Position numbers and translations under genes: made by a program. A stretch of DNA of 64,000 nt from Leptobrachium leishanense (Eukaryota; Chordata; Amphibia; Anura; Megophryidae), in NCBI GenBank assembly GCA_009667805.1, contig CM019070.1, positions 60,917,591-60,981,590 on the forward strand, read 5' to 3'. Position 1 is the stretch's first letter. Every line of letters begins with the position of its first letter. Shown here piece by piece: positions 24,156-31,620 of the stretch. The notes beneath the pieces are model-generated. The model ran no database searches, was not told where the DNA came from, and saw only the letters and a list, made by a program, of their open reading frames with translations.

Positions 24156-25904
24156 ATGATGGCGTCGTCGCGATAGTAATCCTGCTCAGTACGAGAGGAA
24201 CCGCAGGTTCAGACATTTGGTGTACGTGCTTGGCTGAGGAGCCAATGGGGCGAAGCTACCATCTGTGGGATTATGACTGAACGCCTCTAAATCAGAATCC
24301 CCCCTAAAGGCGACGATACCGCAGCGCCGAGGAGCCTCGGTTGGCCTGGGATAGCCGGCCGCTTTTCCCTCCGCCGGGGGGTGGCCGGCAGGCAGAGCCG
24401 CTCGCCTCGGGACCGGAGCGCGGACAGAAGGGGGCCGCCTCTCTCCCGTAGCGCACCGCACGTTCGTGGGGAACCCGGTGCTAAATCATTCGTAGACGAC
24501 CTGATTCTGGGTCAGGGTTTCGTGCGTAGCAGAGCAGCTACCTCGCTGCGATCTATTGAAAGTCATCCATTGAGCCAAGCTTTTGTCTCTCGCTAACGCC
24601 GCTGGCTGCCACCGCAGCCGTGGTGGGTGGCAGCAGCAGCAGCGGCACGGGAGCGTTCCCGCGTCGTCCAAAAAAAAAAAAAAAAAAAGATTAACCATTA
24701 CTTCTCTATGGGGCAATTTCACCGCCGCTGAAGACCGGCGATCTGCACCCTATTTTACTGTCAATTCGTCTGTATTTGGAGAATTGACAGTTTTGTGAAT
24801 AGTCAAATTGACCCGAAATTGCACTGAACGATGAAATTCACCATTCAGTGGAATTCGGTGGCAAGATCGCTGCTTAGTGAATAACCCCTTAAGTGAACTT
24901 GCAGGTTTCTCTCTATTAAAGTATATGGGCCAAATTACATACTTGGCGCTAACGTTAGCGCTCAGCATTTACCGCATATTACAATCCAAACGCTAGCGGG
25001 TTAAGTAACCCGTTAGCGTTTGGTACCTTGCGCTTTTCAGCGCGAGGTTACTGTACTTTGCGCTCCCTATACATAACATGGGGAGCGCAAAGTGTTAATC
25101 AGCATTAGGATTACAATGTCCTAACGCTGATTAACGTCCGGCTGCGGATAACAAAAAGTTAACCAGAGCCAGGACTTGGTGCTAAAGGATTCTGTTTCTG
25201 CAGAATCCGTTAGCACCATCCAGAAACCCCCCAAAAATTCAATACACTCACCTCCTGTCCCGCAGCGAGGACCACGGCTCTGTCTGCCTCCTCAGTCCGG
25301 CGGGAGCAGGGAAAGACTGAGGGAAGAAGTCCCCCCAGTCTCTCCCTGCATATCACTGTGCTGACCGGCCGGATCTCGCAAGGCGAGATCTGGCTGGTCA
25401 TGTGACCGTCTACGTCTGCTTCAATGGAGTCCTATGGATTCCATTGAGAGGATGGGCGAGGCTACGTTTAGCGCTGCCACGCGCATCCCGGGGCTTAGCG
25501 CCCGCTAACAATGCAGGCAGCTTTTTTAGCGCCTGCTTTGTAATCTAGCGCTAAAACATGGGCGCTAGGGGGAAAACTGCCGGCGCAGTTTTTCCTCCCT
25601 AGCGCCCGTGTTTTAGCGCTAGGATTGTAATTTAGCCCCATGTTTGTAGGGGTGCGTTTGTTTGTGGAGGTGTGTATGTGTATTTATTCCAGTTAGATAC
25701 TGTATGTGAAACTATCTTATCCACATTTTATCCACCAAATGCATCAGATCAAAATAGATTCATCCAAGACCTACTTACCGTGTACCTCCAAAGGCCACCA
25801 ATATCCTCACTCCTTTCAAAACATGTCGGATTTAAACCTTCATCCAAGCAGGTTTTAATGGATGCAAGACCACTTACACCAGCTCCAATCACTGCTACCT
25901 TCAT
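7447..25904 (-). CDS. FMO: flavin-containing monooxygenase, complete 8-exon coding sequence
   Basis: Joined coding exons are 25904-25779, 18931-18743, 17713-17551, 14558-14416, 11265-11066, 10688-10333, 9081-9009 and 7789-7447, which sum to 1,593 nt (530 residues plus stop). FMOs use NADPH, FAD and oxygen to oxygenate nitrogen or sulfur in small molecules at the endoplasmic reticulum. Visible motifs: FAD-binding GAGVSG near the N-terminus; the FMO signature [11 protein letters not shown] (residues 164-174); NADPH-binding GMGNSA (189-194); FATGY (325-329); and a hydrophobic C-terminal anchor over about the last 20 residues. All splice sites are GT/AG, all phases agree, and 530 residues is close to the usual 532-558. 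Sequence character is closest to the FMO2/FMO3/FMO5 group, but the paralog is not resolved. No disabling change was seen. A non-coding first exon, promoter and poly(A) site were not identified. Confidence 0.95.
8017..8585. mobile_element. foldback MITE in an FMO intron
   Basis: The left end GAGGCCTGTTCAATACCTC is precisely inverted at the right as GAGGTATTGAACAGGCCTC. The segment is 569 bp and non-coding. GGCCGCCGC units near 8150-8200 are shared by two internal direct repeats (AAGATGGCCGCCGC). The superfamily is not determined. Confidence 0.8.
8703..8880. mobile_element. short foldback repeat, copy 1
   Basis: CCGCGGTCCTTAAGTATCCC at the left is inverted at the right (GGGATACTTGAGGACCGTGG). 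Its interior GATATGATTTGCTGCTCAGT-like sequence recurs at 46873-47046. Confidence 0.65.
9009..9081 (-). CDS. FMO: FMO exon, 73 nt
   Basis: Acceptor TTTTTTTCTGCAG, donor AAAAG|GTTCTT. It encodes [20 protein letters not shown] identified it by phase, position between the flanking exons and the 73-nt length that is usual for this exon. It is too short for most open-frame searches. Confidence 0.9.
9110..10300. other. FMO intron, no recognised repeat
   Basis: AT-rich intron sequence without open frames that match a family or repeats shared with the window. Confidence 0.5.
10333..10688 (-). CDS. FMO: FMO exon, 356 nt (residues 274-393)
   Basis: Acceptor TTTCTACAG, donor AAAG|GTAGAG. It encodes the FATGY motif and [20 protein letters not shown], both conserved across vertebrate FMOs. 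Confidence 0.96.
11066..11265 (-). CDS. FMO: FMO exon, 200 nt (residues 208-274)
   Basis: Acceptor TCCACACAG, donor GACAG|GTATAT. It encodes [30 protein letters not shown] and [13 protein letters not shown]. Confidence 0.95.
11638..11968. mobile_element. partial 'GGTTATTCA' element (M2-like)
   Basis: The end GGGGGTTATTCAGAGAGCG with TGTCACCGACATGTCGGTG is the same type as the element ending at 34309. Only one end is seen, and it lies in an FMO intron. Confidence 0.5.
12083..13860 (-). mobile_element. 5'-truncated non-LTR retrotransposon (Rex1/CR1-like) in an FMO intron
   Basis: On the minus strand the frames give successive RT blocks: [20 protein letters not shown], the [14 protein letters not shown] block, [28 protein letters not shown] and the catalytic [10 protein letters not shown]-terminal domain spread over two further frames follows. 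The endonuclease is missing. The 3' end is a short ATTT-type repeat near 12083-12102, preceded by a 3'UTR whose AAGGATTTTACCAGGAAGGA motif recurs at 18036. Confidence 0.82.
12473..13859 (-). pseudogene. reverse transcriptase pseudogene of the intronic LINE
   Basis: Coding remains lie at 13859-13305 (RT fingers/palm), 13280-12966 (palm with YADD, thumb), 12893-12672 and 12721-12473 (C-terminal part with [18 protein letters not shown] and [15 protein letters not shown]). Frame changes between the pieces show it is dead. In a live element this enzyme copies its own RNA at the chromosomal target. It sits in the same strand orientation as the FMO transcript, so it would be read as intron sense. 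Confidence 0.82.
14416..14558 (-). CDS. FMO: FMO exon, 143 nt (residues 160-207)
   Basis: Acceptor TTTTTTTCAG, donor CTCAG|GTATTG. It carries the FMO signature [11 protein letters not shown] and the NADPH-binding [12 protein letters not shown]. Confidence 0.96.
14900..15466 (+). mobile_element. solo LTR inside MITE M1
   Basis: 567 bp, starting TGTGATGAAACAG and ending CCGTAACA. It is flanked by the perfect 5-bp duplication CCTAT (14895-14899 and 15467-15471). The empty site is seen in the other M1 copies (GCTCCCTATGCTTAACATG). It contains TTGAAATAAAG (poly(A)-signal like) at about 15316-15325, which fits plus orientation. No internal retroviral or gypsy sequence remains, consistent with LTR-LTR recombination. 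Confidence 0.88.
15922..16679. mobile_element. hAT MITE inside MITE M1
   Basis: 758 bp with terminal repeats CAGGGGCGTACTTAG and CTAGGTACACCCCTG. The flanks CCTGTAAT and CCCATAAT are an 8-bp duplication with two mismatches. The interior has GT-rich tracts around 16270-16410 and no transposase. Confidence 0.8.
17551..17713 (-). CDS. FMO: FMO exon, 163 nt (residues 106-160)
   Basis: Acceptor TTCTTCCAG, donor CCAA|GTAAGT. It encodes [27 protein letters not shown] and [20 protein letters not shown], and ends in phase 1. Confidence 0.95.
18036..18198 (+). mobile_element. short LINE/SINE 3' tail related to the Rex1/CR1-like element
   Basis: AAAGTATTTTACCAGCAAGGA followed by TCTCTCGTTTTCAAGTATGTCCTGG matches the 3' region of the LINE at 12083-12160. 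The rest (to about 18198) is not in that copy, so this may be a SINE borrowing the LINE tail. It is preceded by a poly-T run. Confidence 0.5.
18743..18931 (-). CDS. FMO: FMO exon, 189 nt (residues 43-105)
   Basis: Acceptor TCCATCCCAG, donor AAG|GTAATT. It encodes [36 protein letters not shown] and DLLKYINFK. It is separated from the first coding exon by an intron of about 6.8 kb that holds many repeats. Confidence 0.95.
19028..19351. mobile_element. foldback MITE with AGGCTGGCGGCACAC ends
   Basis: The ends AGGCTGGCGGCACAC and GTGTGCCGCCT are inverted. The interior is rich in ACG/CGT steps (GTCCGT, CGTAACGGACGC) in the same style as the GGCTAGGGTCAGAC family near 43.2 and 60.3 kb, but is not a simple copy of it. 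Confidence 0.6.
19394..19622. mobile_element. partial 'GGGGTTATTCACAAAG' element
   Basis: The left end matches the type seen at 23594 and, inverted, at 24890. It includes CACCATACGGTGAAATT hairpin-like sequence. The right end is lost. Confidence 0.5.
19834..21436 (-). mobile_element. MITE family M2, inverted copy with internal M3 insertion
   Basis: The ends CAGGGTTATTCAAAGAG and CTTTGAATAACCCTG are flanked by TAT on both sides (19831-19833, 21437-21439). The right half is the reverse complement of the copies at 28690, 31741 and 47494. An unrelated foldback (M3) replaces the central part. Confidence 0.78.
19975..20983. mobile_element. foldback element family M3, copy 1
   Basis: Shares with 44492-45510 the blocks GCGGCGCGATGACATCT, GGTGGAGATAGGGGGTTCC and AATATTGTTCCCATTTC in the same order. 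It ends GCAGCGAAAGGGTTAAAC, the inverse of the left end at 44492. The left terminus is missing in this copy. Many perfect internal inverted repeats; non-coding. Confidence 0.68.
21840..22145. other. FMO intron, unassigned
   Basis: AT-rich, no recognised family, with a short CACACACACGAG tract near 21870. Confidence 0.4.
22150..22600 (-). repeat. second hammerhead-bearing repeat
   Basis: Contains hammerhead copy 2 on the minus strand. The sequence after the ribozyme core has no RT coding. It is probably the same class as 1038-1900 but a different family. Boundaries are approximate. Confidence 0.4.
22446..22484 (-). ncRNA. hammerhead-like motif, copy 2 (weaker)
   Basis: Minus strand: CTGATGA, then a 2-bp GC/GC stem II with an AT-rich loop, then GAAACGCGTT as in copy 1. 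Stem I must form between CCAAAA and TTGG with unpaired A residues, so pairing is poorer than in copies 1 and 3. The core bases are intact. Confidence 0.5.
22968..23540 (-). mobile_element. 3' end of a CR1/L2-type LINE
   Basis: On the minus strand, frames give [14 protein letters not shown], then [19 protein letters not shown] and [17 protein letters not shown]. This C-terminal pattern is typical of vertebrate L2/CR1-type ORF2 proteins. The 3'UTR (about 23095-22968) ends in a short repeated AACTGTAACTGT tail. RT and endonuclease are truncated away. Confidence 0.7.
23594..24890. mobile_element. 'GGTTATTCAC' foldback element interrupted by an rRNA retrocopy
   Basis: The left end GGAGTTATTCACAAAG and the right end CTTAGTGAATAACCCCTT are inverted. 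The left arm contains GCATTTCCCC and an AT-rich middle like M2. A 28S-derived insert splits it at about 24105. Confidence 0.6.
24105..24687 (+). pseudogene. retroposed 28S rRNA 3' end with 3'ETS and poly(A) tail
   Basis: From 24105 the sequence reads AACGTGAGCTGGATTTAGAC and includes CTGCTCAGTACGAGAGGAAC (the sarcin-ricin-adjacent 3' domain of large-subunit rRNA) and CGATCTATTGAAAGTCATCC. The mature 28S 3' end falls near 24587 (GCTTTTGTC). About 80 nt more, probably external transcribed spacer, continue to GCGTCGTCC, then about 19 A. The perfect 10-bp repeat AGATTAACCA flanks it (24095-24104 and 24688-24697). The truncated 5' end, A tail and target duplication show LINE-type retroposition, not an rDNA unit. 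It lies in the first FMO coding intron, antisense to the gene. Confidence 0.93.
24927..25639. mobile_element. MITE family M1, copy 3
   Basis: The ends GGGCCAAATTACATAC and GATTGTAATTTAGCCCC flank a 713-bp element colinear with copy 1. The palindromic centre includes AACGCTAGCGGGTTAAG and its inverse. It lies about 140 bp downstream of the FMO first coding exon. Confidence 0.75.
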
Positions 25905-25943
25905 TATTGAGAGTGTTCTTTAGCAACTGAATTATGATCTAAC
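25779..25943 (-). CDS. FMO: FMO first coding exon (5'UTR + codons 1-42)
   Basis: ATG is at 25904-25902, followed by [17 protein letters not shown], the FAD-binding fold. The exon ends with GGLWRYT at phase 0 before GTAAGT. Upstream, TTTTACCAG ending at 25944 is a good acceptor, giving 39 nt of 5'UTR here and implying at least one upstream non-coding exon not located. Confidence 0.93.
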
Positions 25944-26170
25944 CTGGTAAAATAAAATCAACATTTCAGATACCAGACTAAGATATAATATAGAGAACTG
26001 CTTGCAAAGTTGTGTGTGTACAAGATAAAATCAATAAATGATTGTTGCTGCCTTACTGGAAAAGACACAATAAACACTCATACAAACATGTGTCATAAAA
26101 CTATATGGACAAAAAGGGGGTAGAGTATACCCACAATTGCACCATGTTACACTTCCTTATGTATCACATA

Positions 26171-27627
26171 CAGTCAGGTCCAGAAATATTGGGACATCGA
26201 CACAATTCTAACATCTTTGGCTCTATACACCACCACAATGAAGTTGGAATGAAACAAACACAATGTGCTTTAACTGCAGACTGTCAGCTTTAATTTGAGG
26301 GTATGTACATCCAACTCAGGTGAATGGTGTAGGACTTACAGCAGTTTGCACATGTGCCTCCCACTTGTTAAGGGACCAAAAGTAATGGGACAATTGGCTT
26401 CTCAGCTGTTTCATGGCCAGGTGTGGGATATTCCCTCATTACCCCAATTACAATGTGCAGATAAAAGGCCCAGAGTTCATTTCAAGTGTGCTATTTGCAT
26501 TTGGAATCTGTTGCTGTCAACTCTCAAGATGAGATCCAAAAAACTGTCACTATCAGTGAAGCAAGCCATCATTAGACTGAAGAAACAAAACAAACCAATC
26601 AGAGAGATAGCAAGAACATTAGGCGTGGTCAAAACAACTGTTTAGAACATTCTCAAAAAGAAGGAACGCACCGGTGAGCTCAGCAACACCAAAAGACCCC
26701 GGAGACCACGGAAAACAACTGTGGTGGATGACCAAAGAATTCTTTCCCTGGTGAAGAAAACACCCTTCACAACAGTTGGCCAGATCAAGAACACTCTCCA
26801 GGAGGTAGGTGTTTGTGTGCCAAAGTCAACAATCAAGAGAAGACTTCACCAGAGTGAATACAGAGGGTTCATCACAAGATGTAAACCATTGGTGAGCCTC
26901 AAAAACAGGAAGGCCAAATTAGAGTTTGCCAAACAACACCTAACAAAGCCTTCACAGTTCTGGAACAAGATCCTATGGACAGATGAGACCAAGATCAACT
27001 TGTACCAGATTGATGGGAAGAGAAGAGTATGGAGAAGGAAAGGAACTGCTCATGATCCTAAGCATACCACCTCATCAGTGAAGCATGGTGGTGGTAGTGT
27101 CATGGCATGGGCATGTATGGCTGCCAGTGGAACTGGTTCTCTTGTATTTATTGATGATATGACTGCTGCCGAAAGCAGCAGGATGAATTCTGAAGTGTTT
27201 CGGGCAATATGATCTGCTCACATTCAGCCAAATGCTGCAGAACTCATTGGACGGCGCTTCACAGTGCTGATGGACAATGACCCAAAGCATACTACAAAAG
27301 CAAGTCTGGTGATGTCTATGCGTTCCAGACTTCAGGCTGTGATTGAATGCAAAGGATTTGCAACCAAGTATTAAAAAGAGAAAGTTTGGTTTATGATTAT
27401 TATTCTGTCACATTACCTTTGGTCCCTTAACATGTGGAAGGCACATCTGCAAACTGCTGTAAGTCCTACACCGTTCACCTGAGTTGGATGTACATACCCT
27501 CAAATTAAAGCTGTCAGTCTGCAGTTAAAGCACATTGTGTTTATTTCATTCCAACTCCATTGTGGTGGTGTATAGAGCCAAAGATGTTAGAATTGTGTCG
27601 ATGTCCCAATATTTCTGGACCTGACTG
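26171..27627 (+). mobile_element. Tc1-like DNA transposon with long terminal inverted repeats
   Basis: Starts CAGTCAGGTCCAGAAATATT and ends in its inverse, flanked by TA on each side. The terminal inverted repeats are long: about 223 bp (26171-26393) and 222 bp (27406-27627), closely matched by eye. One transposase gene lies between them, with two stops and an internal deletion. Total 1,457 bp. Confidence 0.93.
26529..27374 (+). pseudogene. Tc1-like transposase, inactivated
   Basis: Starts MRSKKLSLSVKQAIIRLKK, the N-terminal paired-like helix-turn-helix that binds the terminal repeats, and continues with KSTIKRRLHQSEYRGF. The first catalytic Asp is in WTDETKINLYQ and the second in MDNDPKHT. 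The sequence then jumps from KHTTKA straight to VMSMRSRLQAVIECKGFATKY. The usual segment with the third catalytic residue (the NPIEH-type block) is therefore deleted. Two stops also break it: TAG at 26643-26645, where a Trp codon is expected, and TGA at about 27211-27213. A live enzyme would cut and paste the element into TA sites. This copy cannot. Confidence 0.92.
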
Positions 27628-28314
27628 TATATGCACATAAACTGCATCTGGTCCTCACTATATTTGCGCCTATGGACTCTTCCCCCTTTTTGTCTGGTCC
27701 TTAGAATAGCCATTACTAAGATGAATAGAGCACATGAACAATACATAGAAGTATTGAACCCACAAGGACAAGAGAGATCGCAGAACAATACAAAGCTATT
27801 TCATACCGGTTTCAGTGGAAGATCTAACTACCATTTGAATCAGGAGTTTGGTGGCAGAGGGCAAGCCCGTAATTGCTCTAGATGCGCAAGAGGAGCCTAT
27901 AGGTTCAGGAGTGTAAAACAAAAGAAGGGAGTGATGCGCACACGTGGATTTAAACGAAATAAACGCATACGATATTTTCTTGTTAGGTGGTACCAAATAA
28001 ACGCTCACATTGCCTCAGAAAAAGATATATATACATAATCTATAGGACAGTATTGTATTGTATTAGCATTAAATTATATATATAAAAAAATCAAGACGGC
28101 TTTGTGTGGCATAGCATTGATTTTAGGGTTCTGTGTAATAACAGACCCAGGATGCATAAAAGTGAGACAGATGTAATTTCCATATCCTACCCAGAATTCC
28201 TTGCTGCATATGGGGAATGTGCACAAGAGCTCTGGGATTGCTGTGATGTGCAAGTGGCTTCTGCAATAATAAACACACTTATTATAGTGTGGAGGCCTTT
28301 TATCTCACTCTTTG

Positions 28315-28316
<2 letters not shown>

Positions 28317-28347
<31 letters not shown>
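28317..28347. repeat. (TA)n microsatellite
   Basis: About 15 AT units. Confidence 0.95.
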
Positions 28348-28351
<4 letters not shown>

Positions 28352-28392
28352 CAGCACAGAGGGGTGAAATGGCTCAGCAGTGAAGGGATTAA
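28348..28392. mobile_element. terminal fragment of foldback family M3
   Basis: CAGCACAGAGGGGTGAAATGG followed by CTCAGCAGTGAAGGGATTAA matches the M3 right end at 20939-20983. Confidence 0.5.
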
Positions 28393-28533
28393 GTCCTTCC
28401 TTGAGACAAGCTGTTACTGAATTGCATATGTTTAAATGAATAACTTAAATATCGTCTTTGCGGAATTGTTGCAACATTCTACAATGAATCTAAAACCTAT
28501 TCCTATATTTATTAGCTCTATGCACATTGAATA

Positions 28534-28687
28534 TCAGGGTTCTTCAGAGAAAGGTGAAACTCAGGAGAATTGGCAGAGAAGAGAACAATCTAGTCCAAAT
28601 AGACAATTTAGAAAGTGAGATAAATGGGAGAATTGTTCTGGTTTGGCTATTTTGACTTAGAATTTTCACTTCTCCAGTCATTCTCCT
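28534..28687. mobile_element. short foldback element, M5 type
   Basis: CAGGGTTCTTCAGAGAAAGG starts a near-palindrome with GTGAGATAAATGGGAGAATT in its centre. The same family lies at 30269, 43138 and 61128. Confidence 0.55.
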
Positions 28688-28689
28688 AA

Positions 28690-29621
28690 CAGGGTTATTC
28701 AAAAAGAATCGAAAAGTCACCGCACGTTCGGTGACTTTTCGTTCTCTTCAATTCGGTGCAAATCGGCTTTCCCATTTCGGCCACCCTGCAGTGTATTCAG
28801 CAAGCACCACAGGGCTGTCGAAGTGCAGGGAAAAGCTGCCGAAAAGCTGCGAAAACCCGCCGAAAACCTGGCAAAAACCTGGCGAATGCACGCCGAAAAC
28901 CAGTAAAAACATCTGGATTAACCCGTCGAAAACGCCGGAAAAACCCGAGCAGGAGCCGAGCCAATCACCCTCAGCGAAGTCGCCGGAAAAAGCTGACAGC
29001 GCAGACGATTGAAGTGAATAAATTAGAAAAACTGTTTGTATGAATGATTGAAAAGTGAAACGATGTTTGCAAAGAAACTACTGAGCGAAAATGTCTGAAA
29101 TTTACATATGAAGTCCAGGGAATGATAATAAAAAGGGCTGTTACAGAAAAAATAAGTAAAGTTAGAAATAAAAAAAAATAAAAATCTGATTTTTTTAAAA
29201 AAAAATCCAGACAAATGCTTAAAATATCTTAAAAAAACTATAAATAAAGAGACTCTTTACTGCAGAATTTTTTAATGAACGGTTTATTAGATATTGAATT
29301 AAACGGGAATATTTTTAACATTGAAGCCTATGGGATTCTCCTGAATAAACCTGTTGAATTAAACCACCGAATGGCAGGGCATTTCGGGAACCTTTCACTG
29401 CTGGTTTGTGTTCTCTGAATAGCCGAAGCGGTGCTTTTTTATGGGGATTTCACTGCCCTCGAACAGGCACCGAACAGGCACCGAATGTGCAGGCAATTCG
29501 CCAGGATTTGGCATATTGCCTGCTCTCTGAATAGCCGAATGGCCAAGAAAGGTAACCGAACGCTGATTTTCAGCATTCGGTTACCTTTCTCCAGCCATTC
29601 GGATCTCTTTGAATAACCTTG
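28690..29621 (+). mobile_element. MITE family M2, copy at 28.7 kb
   Basis: 932 bp; CAGGGTTATTCAAAAAG at the left, CTTTGAATAACCTTG at the right, flanked by TAA on both sides. Near the left end AAGTCACCGCACGTTCGGTGACTTT is one hairpin; near the right end GGTAACCGAACGC with its inverse is another. The GC-rich CCGAAAAC-type tract inside gives stop-poor frames that I do not regard as genes. Confidence 0.78.
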
Positions 29622-29639
29622 TAAGTTTCACTTTTCTTT

Positions 29640-30235
29640 CTTTGAATAGACCTGAATGTTTTACTTATGTTGGTGAATGGTGTTGATTTTTGTTTGTGTT
29701 AAGCAACTAAATATGTATAATTTATATGCTTTACAACCATAGAACAGTTTACCATTGCAATCAGGTGGTCTTGTTAAAGCTAGAATTTTTGACAGTTATC
29801 AGGATTTAAAAGTATTTATACTTGGTGCTACATTACACCATACCATATTACTGCACAATTGGCAGTGAAGGGGAACTCAAAGTTTCAAAACTTTTTCTTA
29901 GTGCTATGGCCAGGACAATATATTCACAATCACACTGTGGCTATGAGAGTTGAGCAGTATACATCTGACAGCAAAGACACATCATCCCTACCGTGAGCGC
30001 ACAGTGCTTCCTGAAACTGCAGGGCACAGCATTGTTGCAATTAGTCTTTTTTATAAAGGAGCAGATAATAGATGGATGGGTTGGGTTTATATAAACAGAA
30101 GCAATGTGCTTGTTACAGTAGCTATACAAATAATATGGCTGAGTTCAAAGCCACTTGTATACTATCTGGGGTAAACATATGGATGCTTCTATACATAACT
30201 AGTCTAGTGAGGAACAGTCTTGTATATAGTTAAAT
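29640..30235. other. no recognisable feature
   Basis: AT-rich unique-looking sequence. Confidence 0.45.
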
Positions 30236-30268
30236 GCTGCACATAGGGGAGACAGGAATTAAAACGAT

Positions 30269-30887
30269 CAGGGTTATTCAGAGGAAGGTGAAACTCTGGA
30301 GAACGTTGAGAAGTGAAAATTCCAGGTCAAAACAGCCTAACCAGAAATGTTTTCTCATTTATCTCACTATCCAAATCAGCTATTTTGACCTAGAATTTTC
30401 ACTTCTCCAAAAGTTCTCCAGAGTTTCACCTTTCTCTGAATAAGGCTAGGGTCAGAGTGGGGCAGTCGGAACGCGCGTGCAGACGCACTAAATCACGGCG
30501 GCAGTAGCAGCACATAACGGCCAATGACGGCCAATATACGCAGTACGTGCGTACGAAAGTGCGCCGACACCACGCAACCAGCAAATGAACGCATTTTTAT
30601 CAGAACGTGAAACCGCTGCTACTGACGTACAAAGTGCGCTGCGGCCGCATAGCAGCGTGTGTGCGTGATTAGGAGATGTCAGACGCTGCTAGTGTGCGGC
30701 CAACATAACGTTCAAACAGCCGGATTTCCCTAGACTTCTTTTTACCCCACCGTCATGAAATACGTCCAGAATTGCGCATCGTCTGACCACTTAAGCGTAT
30801 TCCGTGAAAAAATGCGTGCGCACGCATCGACGTACATTTTGACGGTGGCTGCAGAAAATGCGCTCATCTGTCCCTAGCCTTACCCTG
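30269..30887. mobile_element. M5 foldback carrying an M4 insertion
   Basis: CAGGGTTATTCAGAGGAAGG starts it and CCCTG ends it. The M4 element (30444-30879) is inserted inside the right terminal repeat, splitting TCTCTGAATAA from CCCTG. Confidence 0.6.
30444..30879. mobile_element. MITE family M4 (GGCTAGGGTCAGA ends)
   Basis: GGCTAGGGTCAGAGTGG at the left and CTGTCCCTAGCC at the right. It is very close by eye to the inverted copy at 61349-61783. The interior is rich in ACGT/GCGT steps. Non-coding. Confidence 0.75.
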
Positions 30888-30899
30888 ATAATCGATTGT

Positions 30900-31615
30900 G
30901 TAAATATATATTTTTTTTAGCTCAAGATGAAAATGAATACAGCAAACAAGCGAAATACAAACCAGAACATATTAAAGTTATTCCGCTGGTAATGTCCCTT
31001 TACGGATAATTTTCTTGGAACATATTTGACATTTGTCAATTTGACAGCATACGCATCTTTTATCTAAATGCTACCTACGATAGACTGAATGAACACAAGC
31101 TTTATGACCAAAAACCTTTAGGAAGCAGAAGAACTTTGCGAATGCAGCAGTAAAATAAATCCATTGGATGTGCTGTTGTCAGTATTCATTTGGTAGTTAT
31201 ATAAAATGCACAACAATATTTTCCTGTAAATCTCACTCAAACAATGAAATAACATTAAACAGTTGAATGTATTGCTAATAATAAACACACATACTTTTAA
31301 ATCTCTTTCTCTTGAGTTGCTTGTCCCTTTTTCTCCTATTTCATTTGGAAACAGCTTAACCTACCTCTACTTACCTCTTGTGTATCTGGAAGGCGTACTC
31401 TATATTAAGAAGAGGACTTGGGAAGGTCTGCTTCTTCTGCAACCGAATTGTTACTGTGGCTTAAACATACATAAAGCCAAAACCAAATGCTTTTGTAATA
31501 CAACTCTAAGCTCCACCTATTGCACTAGAAGGCAGCTACGAGTAACTATACTTAAAATATTAAACATTCAGAAAACAGTTACCTAGTTTTGAATATTAAG
31601 TAAGCTCTGAAACAC
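30900..31615. other. no recognisable feature
   Basis: AT-rich sequence with short frames only. Confidence 0.45.
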
Positions 31616-31620
31616 ATTTT

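Noticed and set aside
24105..24590. Genuine ribosomal RNA gene (28S)
   Set aside because: Only the 3' end is present, with a poly(A) tail and a short flanking duplication, inside an FMO intron and a foldback element. It is a retrocopy.
28731..29043. Small basic protein gene in M2
   Set aside because: The frame comes from a CCGAAAAC-rich tract, appears in two overlapping frames, and is not kept in the same frame across copies.
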